Origin: Latrodectus hesperus
Lineage: Eukaryota; Arthropoda; Arachnida; Araneae; Theridiidae
NCBI GenBank assembly: GCA_037975125.1
Contig: CM075853.1
Location: forward strand, 69,746,609 to 69,810,608
Length of the DNA: 64,000 nucleotides
Reading direction: 5' to 3'
Shown here: positions 25,947 to 36,564 of the stretch, one piece after another
Layout of the letters: every line of letters begins with the position of its first letter
How positions within the stretch are numbered: the first letter of the stretch is position 1
Translations under genes and position numbers: made by a program
The notes under the pieces: generated by a model
What the model was told of the DNA's origin: nothing
Seen by the model: the letters and a program-made list of their open reading frames with translations, nothing else
The model's database searches: none

Positions 25947-27174
25947 ATGACAGGACATCGTCGACGGAGTCAGTTCCAGCAGTCAGACTTATTTTCGAGG
26001 GGCACGGTGATCGGACTGAGAAATGCAGGTTAGTCATTATGACAAATCGCAGCTTACAGACAGCTGGTTGAATCCACTAACACAGGCTGTGATGAAGATG
26101 GTTGAAATAAAGAACTGTGGATTGTTTGCAGGTTGTCTGTGCAACCAGAGGGAAGTTAGCATGCGTGAATCAACACGTCTAAATAAAAGCACCTCCACAA
26201 AGTACATGTAATGAAATTCTGCAGCATGTACAAAACTCCCTGGACGTTTTTGTATCAAGCAGAACCATTTTGTCGTAAATTGTTTGCTAGAGGCCTACGT
26301 TCATAGCGTCCGTTAAGAAGACTTCCATTGACCCCACTGCATTGATACCAACATCGGAAGCCGAGCTGGCAGCCGAATGGTTAGCGCTCTTGCCTTCAGT
26401 TCAACAGTTCATGGGTTCGAATCCCACCTTGGGCATGAATGTTTGTAGTGGTTCGGAATCCGCTTTAAACCGTAAGTCCCGGTCTATTTAGACCCCGTGT
26501 GCAAAAAATGACCGTTGAGTGACAAACAAACATAACCAAACCAAACCAACCAACCAACATCTGGAATGGTGCTGGATTAGAGTGATGTGGAAGACGGAGT
26601 GGCACAAGATAGTCTTCTCAGATGAGTCATTTATGTTTCTTCAGTGATAGTCACCGTGTAAGATTGTGTCGTTGACGTGAAGAAAGGTAAAATCGTGAAA
26701 CAATTGTGGAACGCCACACCTTGCGACAACGCGATATCATGTTTTGAGGTACCATTATGTACGATTCCAGTTCACCTTCCGTTCGTATTCACTGGAATAT
26801 GACAGCTCAACGTTACATGGTGGTGTGTTGCGATGGAGAAACTCTCCTACCTTCAGACGGTGCCCAATGTCCTTTACCAGCTAAGTAATACGCAAACGCA
26901 CATTCCTTGTATCAACCAACATGCAATGCAAGGTGTAATACTGATTCACTGGTCACCATGCTCGGAGGATCTCTAGCCAATCATATACGCCTGGGATATA
27001 ATTGGACGCCATTTGCAGACATTGACACTGCCTCCTTCAGAAGACACATTTTGGCAAATTGTTGTCAGGGAATGGTGAGCCATTCGTCAGGACGCCATAC
27101 TTACTTTCACTGAATCTGTGCCTAGACGTGTTGCTTTGTGTATTGTCGTTCAAGATGGTAATGCAATCTACTGA
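25947..27174 (+). pseudogene. Tc1-family transposase pseudogene (element A)
   Basis: The start is placed at ATG 25947 because the following residues MTGHRRRSQFQQSD match the amino end of one Tc1 transposase group. The frame stops at TAG 26031, after 28 codons. Later pieces in shifted frames are recognisable: KIVFSDESF around the first catalytic Asp (GAT 26621-26623, intact), VERHT, PSVRIHWNMTAQRYM, and PRRVALCIVVQDGNAIY ending at TGA 27172-27174. The second catalytic Asp is replaced by Ser (AGT 26884-26886), there is a TAG at 26974-26976, and the position of the catalytic Glu is Ile (26983-26985). The frame is further broken by a SINE at 26360-26552. It would have encoded the cut-and-paste DDE enzyme; this copy cannot. 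Confidence 0.85.
26360..26552 (+). mobile_element. tRNA-derived SINE, copy 2, nested in Tc1 element A
   Basis: The best-preserved SINE of the window. The 75-nt tRNA-like head (26360-26434) has an A box TGGCAGCCGAATGG at 26367-26380 and a consensus B box GGTTCGAATCC at 26414-26424. Its first and last seven bases still pair in part, as in an acceptor stem. A unique body follows (26435-26530), then a tail of CAAACC/CCAA repeats (26531-26552). Target duplication: ACCAACATCGGAA at 26347-26359 and ACCAACATCTGGAA at 26553-26566, differing by one inserted base. The duplicated target belongs to the transposase pseudogene, so the SINE arrived after the Tc1 element. Confidence 0.88.
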
Positions 27175-27334
27175 CCCAACTCTGTTATTGTTCTGTATTA
27201 TGCATTTCTTTTCGAAAAACAGATCACTTATTATTCTTTGCAGTCTCTCTCTCTCTCTCTGTTGGTTAAGTTTCGACACGTTATCTCTAATCCCATTTGG
27301 TATTGCATTTTCAATGTCAGTGGCAGAGTATATA

Positions 27335-28479
27335 TTTAAAAAATACCGGGCATAAGCAAAGAGCCTCAAAACTTTAATGAATAATATAAATTTTAAAATT
27401 GAAACATTTAATTTGGAGAACAGCTTTTATGGAAATAGCACATTGAAATTCACTTCTGCACACAATAATCAGTCATATATGTACAATAAGGGTTTGGAAG
27501 TCTGGGATCTCACTGTGAGATTATGAACTGTAGAAAGTTATTTGATTTTCATTTTAGTAGCTGATTACTTTTATCCTTATATAGTAGGCATGGACAATGA
27601 ATTTCGTAATTCAGTGAGGTTATTGTGATTTGTTGAAGTAAGGAACTATAAAAATATCTAGACAGGTATCTACACATGTGTGTGAGCTGAGGCTTATGAA
27701 ATTCTTTTGAAATACATTTGGCATTTTAGTTAGCATGTATTACTCACAACTGACAATTTTTAAGTACTTAAAACTGTTCTATAAAAGGAATGGTGATTAT
27801 TCTAGTTAATTTAATTAGTTTTCCTATAAGAAGACTAATTAAATTCTGTAAATTTAAAATAGAAGTGAGATCTAATTACACCCATCATTAATGTTCCTTT
27901 TTTACATTTCAAAATTATTTTTGTTCTGTACTCAATGTAAAATCAGTATACAAGGTATATATATTTTTATTATTTTTTATTTCTTTTACAAATTAGAATG
28001 TATATTTGATGCTTCGTTACCACATTTAATGACAATCCAATCCAAACAATTTTTTTCTTTATATTTAACATTTTTGAGTTTAATGTTTGAAATTCCAAAT
28101 CTTATTTTCGAAGTTTATTGCAAAATTATATTAAACATTTTACTCACACAGTATGGATTCTAATAAATTTATTTTGTCCTTTTCTCAATTCCAAAAAAAG
28201 CTGTAGCATTAGTTATTGTGGTTTATAAAAGTAAATATACAAATTGTGTTGCAGCAGAATCCCATATGAAATATTATATATCAGGCAGCTTAAGGTGCAA
28301 TAAAAACCAAGACACTACATGAAACAAATTTTAAATTAAATTATATTTCTTTTTAAAATTTTTAATTAAAAATCCCCACGTTTTTGTTTAAATTATTTTT
28401 AATATTTTAAGTGCTTATCAACCGAAAGCATCTTTCGTATTAATATTGATATTTAACAAGTCTTTTCTTTTTATTATAG
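27335..28479. other. AT-rich DNA without recognisable gene
   Basis: A 90-codon frame at 27891-28163 is Phe/Leu/Ile-rich because of T-rich composition. It could be read as membrane-like, but nothing supports it as a gene. Confidence 0.55.
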
Positions 28480-28514
28480 TATATATATGTATATATATAT
28501 ATATATATATGTAT
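28480..28514. repeat. (AT)n microsatellite with GT interruptions
   Basis: Short AT run with two TATGTATA interruptions. Confidence 0.85.
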
Positions 28515-28639
28515 AAGTAAAATTTAACTGTGCGAAGGTTTTAAAAAGATTTAAAGTAATGAATAAAAATTTTCCTTCTTTATACTTTTTAATCTTTGAG
28601 TGTATATAACAAGTATATTTATTTTCCCTCAAGTTCTCT

Positions 28640-29010
28640 TTTTCTTTCTTATGTAAATGCAGTATTTTTTAATGCCGTTTTCTTTAACTCAGCTATTTTC
28701 CTTCAATACGTCTTCACCTACTTGCCTCTTTCGTTGATAAATGGGATGTTATTTTGATGAATGAACATTTTAAAGAAATCCACTCTTTAAATGGGAAACA
28801 GCATCACTAAATTACAACTGATGTTAGTGACACTCTGGCTATTAATTATGGTTTGCAAGCCATTTCAGTCACGCATGACAGTTTTACTTATCTTTTCCAG
28901 ACTTTTGAAACTATTTTCTCGACTGAAATTTCAAACATTGAACGTTAAAAACGATTTACTGATTTTGACTTATCGAGTATGTTTTTGAAACATATTTTGT
29001 TTCTTAAACA
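28640..29010. repeat. Duplicated segment 3, copy A
   Basis: Homologous in direct orientation to 36290-36560. The cores 28781-28875 and 36426-36518 match by eye at 81 of 93 aligned positions plus one 2-nt gap. Weaker similarity extends left (an AACTCAG stretch near 28687) and right (TTTCTTAAACA near 29000). On the minus strand both copies give CVT, K or E, MACKP near the start and a TAA at the same place, but copy A has an internal stop and a frameshift relative to B. The 65-codon plus frame at 28791-28988 is not conserved in copy B. It could be a pseudo-exon or an unknown repeat. Confidence 0.65.
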
Positions 29011-29014
29011 TGCT

Positions 29015-30115
29015 TACTTCCATAAAATTGTACATTTTTCTTTCTTTAATAAATTTTATAGAAGAAACATTTCAAAAATGAATTTTAAAAAATAAAAATT
29101 TAATGTTTCCTTTATATAATGAAGAATTTCTTCGAATTTTCGTTACTTTATATTACTATGCATGAAAGCATAAGTGAAGCCAAAAATATACTCAAAATTT
29201 CTTCAATCATTTGTTTGGTGCATTTGCTGAAATAGGAGTGATTATCATTTTTTAGTTAAAATTCTATATATTATCACGTGTTTTCATAAAAAATATTCAT
29301 TAATTCAAAAAAAATTGACAATCTGATGTAGCTCAATAATTATAAGTACTAGTTCATTTTTGTATTGTTAACAACGAATTTAAATTATTGAAACGCTTAT
29401 AAAAGTAAGTATTTGATGTTAATTTTAAGATATGTCATTAAACAAAATTAAATTAATTGAATTTGAAAAAAATTTTTAAAAGGTAAAAATTTTTATCATT
29501 TGAGTTAATTAGTATTTTAATATCATAAACTTATATTTTGAATTCTACATAACACAATTAGATAATATTTTTATACAGATTTCAAATACATGTTCTTTGC
29601 ATATTGTATTAATATATAAAATGAAAATTTTGTGCATATTCAATAGTATGCTGTTAGTGCTGTCAATATATATTAAAATGCTTATGGATAAGACAATAAT
29701 AATTTAAAATAATTTTATATTTGCGTAAATTGATTTACATAAAATTAAATTAATAGAATAAAATTAATTTTTTGTCTTAAATATGATTCAGGATTTACAT
29801 ATCGCAATTATTATTTCCAGATGATTCATAACAAATGAATATTTACGAAAAAGTAGATTTTTTTATAAAAATAGAATTTATATGGTAACCAATTGTGACC
29901 TTATTAATTAAGGTAAACCATATATTAATATACACAAATTATTATTATTATTGTATATGAAAACCAATTATACAACAATTTGAAATTAAAAGGAATCTTC
30001 TTTGAGCACAAATATTAGAACTCTTAAATACTGTGTACCTTTCATTTCTTAAAATTCACTCAAGAATAAAGGAACTATTTATGACAATAGATCATTGTAG
30101 GAATATTTACAAATA
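29015..30115. other. AT-rich DNA without recognisable gene
   Basis: No feature found on either strand beyond poly-A and poly-T runs. Confidence 0.6.
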
Positions 30116-30120
30116 CTGGT

Positions 30121-30358
30121 ATTAAATACTATCCCCACTACAAGCACTGTCCTCAATCCCAACTGACGCCGGAACATGTTTTTAACTGTCAAGCTATAAT
30201 CCGCTCCCTCTTTCTTCTTGGAGCTCCATCAATCGAGATCCTCCATGGCCTCCGGACCCCAGAAGTGGCAGACCTCGTCACCAGAACTTTTGGAGGAATA
30301 TAAAATTTATTCTCACTTTGCACCTTTATGGACACGACGACAACAATAACAACAATAG
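30121..30358 (+). mobile_element. 3' end of a non-LTR (LINE) retrotransposon
   Basis: About 60 codons remain of the carboxyl end of a LINE polyprotein: a segment HCPQSQLTPEHVFNCQAI, then LFLLGAPSIEIL and a stop at 30301-30303. The pattern Cys-Pro-x-x, Leu-Thr-Pro-Glu-His, Cys fits the zinc-binding tail after the reverse transcriptase in Jockey-like elements. The usual second Cys is Ser here (TCC). The short 3' UTR ends in an ACA/ACG-rich tail (30331-30358). The element is heavily 5'-truncated, typical of LINE insertion. An element like this could supply the machinery that moves the SINE, but no shared 3' end was seen. Confidence 0.72.
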
Positions 30359-30359
30359 T

Positions 30360-33030
30360 TACAAATAATTTGAAGAAAATTATATAAGGCAAAGGATTCC
30401 ATTACGACATACTAATTTGATTTGACTCAAACTCAATACAAATTACGGATAAGCAAACAAAAAATACACATTAAAATGAAGAGTCAGCTAAATTAATTAA
30501 AATATTTTAAGTTTCTATTAATTTCGCTATGCAATATTCTTCATAGTTAAATCAATATTATTCTATTCTGTCTTAGTAACTTAATGCGTAAAATGTAATC
30601 ATGTATGAATGAAAATTAAACTATAATTTGTCCGCTCAAAAAAAGACGGTTGCACATACTATTTTATAAATAATTATTTTTGATAATCAGATTTGATATA
30701 TTATTACTGCAAATTGGAAAATTATTCAGAATTCTTTTATCATTTTTTCCGTAAACTTAGGAAAATGACACAAATGGAAAACGATGTAAATTCATTAATA
30801 ATAACTTAATTTGTAAAGTAGATATTTTTTGAAATCCATAGCAAGTTTTGTGCTTTTCGTCTTTACTTAATAACGTGTGGAATCAGAAGTATATAAATTT
30901 CCAATTTATTTTAAACAATGAAAGAAAACTATGATAAATGACTATAAAATTGTCTAAAAATTAGCAAAAAACGTTACGTAAAAAGAAACTTGCTAAAATG
31001 CTGAAAAGAAATAAAATAAACTGATATACCTCATATTATTTAAAAGAACATATTTTGTTTTTAAATATCAAAAATTTGTTTTCAAGTATTATAAGAGCAC
31101 ATTTTAATCATATTTTGTCTTGAATGATGATAAGGAAGAAAAGAAAAAATGAAAAACAAGTTTGGAGCTTATACTTCACATAAAAAGAGTAAATATAATT
31201 TATTAAGGCCTAGAATAGATCCTAAAACAATTGTTAACGTAATATTCCGTAATTGTGAAACCAACTCAATATTATATGTGATACATACTATCAATCTTTA
31301 TAAGTAATACAATAAGAAAATAATATGGATACAAATATACATTAATTTTTCATTACAAAAATTTAAAATTAAAATAAGGAAGAATATGATTCGTTAAATT
31401 AATGTTTTTATTTTCATTCACAGCCAAAATGTTAAAATATATTATTTTTTCATTTCACTTCATATATTTATAAGTTCACATATGTACATAGTTCTTTATA
31501 GTGTAATTGATGGAAGATGCTCATTTCCTGGAAAATGTTTCAGTAGTTGACGTTTGGAATATTGCTTTTGACGCTGATGTTTATTTCGTCATTTACTATT
31601 TCATGCATCATTAAAAAGTATATCATAATCAATTAAAATTGTTTTATATTTTACATTTGATTTATTTCTTTTCATAAAAATAATATTATGAATACAAAGG
31701 TAATGAAAACTCATTCTTTGGATTTATCAACTACGTCAATTTCTGTAATGCTAAAATATATCTTAATTTATTAACTGAATTAAGTTTGTTTCGAATTTAT
31801 TTCATGTAATAGAATCCAAAACGATGACAGTTACATAAAAAGTAAAAGCCTATAGTATTTCATAAAAATAGCCTGATATCTTATGCTACTTATCTATCAT
31901 TTTTATTGCAAATACTTTTAACTTATTTTTTTCTAAACTTTTAAGTCAGTAAAAGAAAATAATTTATTACACTTTATTACACAAAGAAAATAATTCATTA
32001 AATTTGCAAATGTTTTAACATTTATAAAAAATACTATTCATGAATCAAATATTCCATTATTTGAAATATTTAAGTAAAAATAACATTAAAATATTCTTAA
32101 ATTAAAATTGTTATTCAATTATTTAATGTAATATTTAACAATGTATAAATGTGTTTTTTTTGAAAAATGTATGAAAACCTAAAATATTTTAAGTATATTT
32201 TATAAGTGCAAAATAAAGGGAGAATCGTTAATTTGAATAACAAATTTTTAACATAGAAAAGTGTGCATTACGGTTATTTTTAAATATTAACATCCTTAAT
32301 TTTGCTTTATTTAACAATGGCATAGTAAATAATCCTCTCCTATTGTAATGCAGCACGCTCTGATATCAACAATGGCAAACATAAATTATACTTAGTTCTA
32401 AATAGAAATGTTGCTTATTTAAATGTCATAAATGTTCCTATCATGAAACAATAGTTTTTATAGAATAAATTTGACACCATTTATCACAAATATACCGAGT
32501 AAAGAGCATACAAAGTATACTTCATTAAACATTTTTACTAGATAACTCTTAAATGTAAATCGGAAATGTATGAGTGTCAAGGCTACAATGTTTACTATTA
32601 ATTTAAATGTTGTTAAAGATTATGCATTTTTAAATTATATTGCAACATAATTTCAAAATCTACAATATATGAACTAAAATTTTATTTTAAAATTATAGCA
32701 GCATTTTAAATTGAAAAATTTATATATCTTATATCTACAACTATCATTTTAAATTTTTTCCTGTTTTTTCAAAACTGTCGGATGATTAAAAATGTGATCT
32801 GCAATAAAATGTGTCTAATTCAATCAAAAGATTTTGAATGCTATGAAAATGATTTTCTGTTGAATAGATATTAGTTCTACAAAGAATTTTGTGAGTTTAG
32901 CTTCTTCCTTATAAATGCATTTCTAATGTGAAATTGTACAAAATTAAATGTGATATTAAGCTACTCAAAATAAAAATTAGGTTTTTGTAAGACGAAATAT
33001 ATTGCAAGCATTATTTTCATTAATTGAAAA
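30360..33030. other. AT-rich DNA without recognisable gene
   Basis: Nothing convincing on either strand; only homopolymer-rich sequence and short chance frames. Confidence 0.6.
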
Positions 33031-33034
33031 AAGC

Positions 33035-33068
33035 AATATATATATATATATATATAGATAGATAGATA
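33035..33068. repeat. Compound microsatellite (AT)n-(GATA)n
   Basis: About ten AT units followed by three GATA units. Confidence 0.85.
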
Positions 33069-33069
33069 T

Positions 33070-34735
33070 TATGATCAAGTTTTTAAAAGAGTATTTGACA
33101 ACTAAATTTAAATTCTTAATCTTTATATATATTTCATATTTTGCAATATTTATATTTCTGGTGCGGCATCTAATTTTTGTAATATTGGAAACCACACCAC
33201 TTTCGATTTTTGACCTCGAAGAGCTCCTATGTAGCCATTTATTGACTTTATTTGTTCTGTACAAAAGAGATGTCAACTTCATTCTTTGCCACTGACTCCT
33301 CTAAAGCAGACAATTGTATTATTGACCTCCTTGACAGTTACCTATCAATAACAAATTTCAGTCGCTTTCATCAGATTGTATACTTTTTATTGGACAATAC
33401 CTGTTCAAGCGAAGTTCTTATCTAAAGAGTTTTTTCGGTATATCAAAGTATTAAATTTGTAATAATATTCGGCAAACTATTAATTGTGTACTAAAACTAT
33501 TATATTTATCTGTCAAGAATATTACATCATTCTTAACTCTTTCTTTTAGAACAAAATAACTGTATTTATTTCAAAGATCTTTATGCACAAATATAGTTTT
33601 ATTACCATTAAACTGTCTTTTGTTTAACCTTATTAGCCATTTATTAAACAATTACTAAAAATGGATATTCAATATTTCATTTTTAAAAATTTTTCCCATC
33701 TGCAATTTTTGCTTAGATTTACATTTACGCCAGCGAATTTTCCTACTGTACACAGTTCAAAAGAGCTATACCAGAATGATTGAAGCTACTGGATAGAAAA
33801 ACGGAGCCGCTATAGGGGGATCCAATTTTGCAACCCCAAGATCTCAAACGCTGCCATCACAATGGACAATTTAATGTATCTAACAAAACATTTCAAATAG
33901 TTAGGAAAAATCAACAAGTATGTAAATAATGTTTGGATTAATAAAAGAATATTATGCTAAGTAAAAATAAAGAAAAGTGAAAAACTTAGTAGGTGAATGA
34001 CAGGAAAATTTAAAAATGGTGTTTGTGTAACAAACTAAGGGAGAAATAAAGGATGAATAACGAAATTGCTGGAAGATATGTAGAAGAGTTATACAAAGTA
34101 AATGGGTGAGAGATTAGATATGACACAGTGTTAATGGAATGCTAGTGTTAATGGACACAGTGTTAATGGAATAGTTACTAGCTGGTGTCTTCATGGAGCC
34201 AAGTAAAAAGACTTTCTTGAGAAATTAGTAGCTGGATTGCAGTTAGATTTAATTACCGAATGCTATCTGACCAAATAGTCACAGGAAGTTGTTGTTTTTA
34301 GCGAAATTAACAGCTTATTTGATTGCAATAACCTCTGCCTGGAAAACAGAGTTCGCGATGCGGTGTTTCTGCTTCCATGTGTAGGTTTTAGAGTTGTTTA
34401 GAAAGGCAACTTACAGAATGATGTATTAATTATACACATTAAGAGATCACGAAACATTGTAAATATTTCTATGTAGAAATATAATGGGTAACTTATAACT
34501 ATCAATAAATTAGGAAAACTCTATCATTACAAAAAATACTTTCTGAAATTATAATTTTTGAAATACGACGAGAAAAATTGCAATTTAATAATAAAAAGTT
34601 ATGAATAGAAAAATCATTTATTTCCAGATTAGTTAATATGGTACAATTTTCATTCCTTAATTTTTTAAACAAAATCTTTGCAAAATAATATTTTTATCTT
34701 TCTATCCAAAACGTTATAAACTAAGTTACCTTCTC
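33070..34735. other. Mixed AT-rich DNA with a short direct duplication
   Basis: A 19-nt unit GACACAGTGTTAATGGAAT is repeated exactly at 34122-34140 and 34154-34172, with a shorter echo between. The 33180-33420 stretch is GC-richer and overlaps a 74-codon plus frame (33071-33295) that is hydrophobic at its start; no motif or splice borders support it as a gene. Confidence 0.5.
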
Positions 34736-34739
34736 AGGC

Positions 34740-34905
34740 CATCACTTTAATCCTGTTTTTAATATATTAGAATCTTACTAATTCTTGGAGCCTGCCGACA
34801 TGAATAGAATAACTGAAGATAAATTTTACTTAAGCAAGAGCTTTCTCAAAGGTAATAAAGATATTAAGGAATGAATATTAAGTAATTAACTCACCAATTT
34901 AATTC
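34740..34905. repeat. Duplicated segment 2, copy B
   Basis: Partner of 13050-13250; core 34797-34852. The plus-strand frame reads SKSFLKG and ends at TGA 34874, in the position corresponding to the TAG of copy A. The core is followed by GGTAATAAAG, which would be a possible donor on the plus strand, but copy A has GGAAAG there. Confidence 0.6.
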
Positions 34906-34909
34906 AAAC

Positions 34910-36285
34910 CTAAAAATGGAAGAAACAATCTTTTGCTTACAGAGGGTAAAGAAATGATATATTTTCTTTAACTTTAATAATTACCAAATCGTGCATTTAT
35001 TTTTATTTATAATAATAGAAATTAGCATCTCAGAGTTTTTATAATGTGATTATAAAAATTGTTCAAAAACACTTTATACATGGGTTAAAGGACGAAATTT
35101 TTCAGCTTCATGTACTTCTATTCAATATTATCTTAAAATATGAACCAATCATAAAATACCTCGCATATCTTTCTTGATATATTTTGAGCATAAAGTTTTC
35201 TTTATAAAATTCAGCTTTATAAAACTAAAGAAATTTGATGCAAAATAGAGCTACATTTCATAATAAAAAAATAATATATTTTTATTTTTTAAAATGTAAT
35301 ATTATTATAGAATATGAATTGAATTTATAATATAGAGATAAGCTCAGCTGAAGAATCTAAATAAATGAAAGAAAATGATACTGTTTTATTTTCAACATAA
35401 CTAATGTTTTTTTTTTTTGTTTTTAAGATACGTTTCAGGTCAATATATTTTTGTATATATCTTCCCTAATATAATAATTATTTTTAGTAAATAATTTATT
35501 TTAAGCTATTATTTACGAAAACAATTGTTTAAATATTAAAAATACTGATTTAGCATATTTTAAAAAATTATTATTGTTTTCGATTTTATGAGCAAAATTA
35601 TAAACACTTTAATTTTAATCAGTATGTTCGACAAAAAAATCTAAGTAATTGATAAAATCTAAGTATTGTCTGTTAAATCATATCAGAGATTACTAGTAAC
35701 CCGTTTCAAATGTATGAAAAAAATGAATTTAACAGAAATATGTATCGCTTCTAATTGCACTTTAATTAGTGCTATAAAATGTAAGCTAAATGAAACTATG
35801 ACAAGCCGCTAAAAATAATTCTATCTATGTAGATCAGAAGTTTATTTCAAAAATATAGTAACAAATTATAAGATAAGATATTAATTCTGAAGCAAATCAT
35901 TATTATTTAATAATAATTGTTTCAAATTTTCTTTAATTAATATTTTTCAAGGAATTAAAACAGCAAACTTAAAATTTGATAGAATTTTCATCCTAATATT
36001 AAATCATACTTAATATTTAATAAGCAAATAAAGTATTATTTCAAAAGTCTAAATAGACGAACTGTATTGAATTCGAAATTATGTATCAAACGTAAATTTT
36101 AATAAATTCCAATAATGTAAACTAAATTACATTTACTAATTCATACGATACAAATGAAACTTCATAAGATTTTAATACATGAAATTTGCATGGCAATTTT
36201 TATTTTTATTGCAAAAGTAAACCTTATAAAGTGCAAATAATTGCAACTTAATATTATTTATTTCCTTTTATTCAAGTTACCTTTT
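34910..36285. other. AT-rich DNA without recognisable gene
   Basis: No feature seen; separates duplicated segments 2B and 3B. Confidence 0.6.
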
Positions 36286-36289
36286 CTTC

Positions 36290-36560
36290 AGAACTTTTTA
36301 CTATTTTAATATTTAAAGAATCTTCTTCCATCAACTCAGATATTTTCATTCATTATTTGAGTATTTACGAGAGCTTTCGTTTATAGATGAAACGTTGCTT
36401 TGATGAATGAAACTTTTTGGACATTCACTCTTTAAATGTCAGACAGTGTCACTAAATTGCAACTGTTGTTGGTGACACTGGTTATTAATAATGGTTTACA
36501 AGCCATTTTAGTCACGCAAGTCAGTTTTTCCTCCCTTTCATAAGAGTTTTAAAATCATTA
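36290..36560. repeat. Duplicated segment 3, copy B
   Basis: Partner of 28640-29010; core 36426-36518. It contains a perfect 9-bp inverted repeat CAGTGTCAC/GTGACACTG (36444-36452 and 36472-36480) that extends to about 12 bp with one wobble and encloses a CAACTGTTG loop. In copy A the left arm is mutated (CAGCATCAC), so the hairpin is not conserved. The minus-strand frame is open from about 36540 down to a TAA at 36435-36437 and includes KMACKPLLITSV. Confidence 0.65.
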
Positions 36561-36564
36561 ATCT

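Larger units (their letters stand above)
25704..27330 (+). mobile_element. Tc1-type DNA transposon, complete but inactive (element A)
   Basis: Degenerate inverted termini can be aligned: TACTGTCCGATACTGGAAAT at 25704 and following, against the reverse complement of 27303-27330, which reads TACTCTGCCACTGACATTGA. They share TACT, ACTG and then GAAA(A)TGCAA. The transposase relic lies between them in the plus direction and a 193-bp SINE is inserted in it. Removing the SINE and its duplicated target leaves about 1.42 kb, a normal length for Tc1 elements. Insertion is at a TA inside or beside an (AT)n tract, as expected for Tc1/mariner. The divergent termini and multiple coding lesions show an old copy. 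Confidence 0.75.

Noticed and set aside
26360..26434. Possible functional tRNA gene
   Set aside because: The A and B boxes and partial acceptor pairing are present, but the sequence continues into a repeated body and tail, is bounded by target duplications and recurs twice more in the window: it is a SINE head.
27037..27369. 110-codon minus frame and 98-codon plus frame overlapping the Tc1 3' end
   Set aside because: Both overlap the recognisable carboxyl end of the transposase and the terminal repeat in the wrong frame or strand.
27891..28163. Hydrophobic 90-codon frame as a membrane protein or chemoreceptor exon
   Set aside because: Phe/Leu/Ile richness follows from T-rich DNA; no motif or splice borders.
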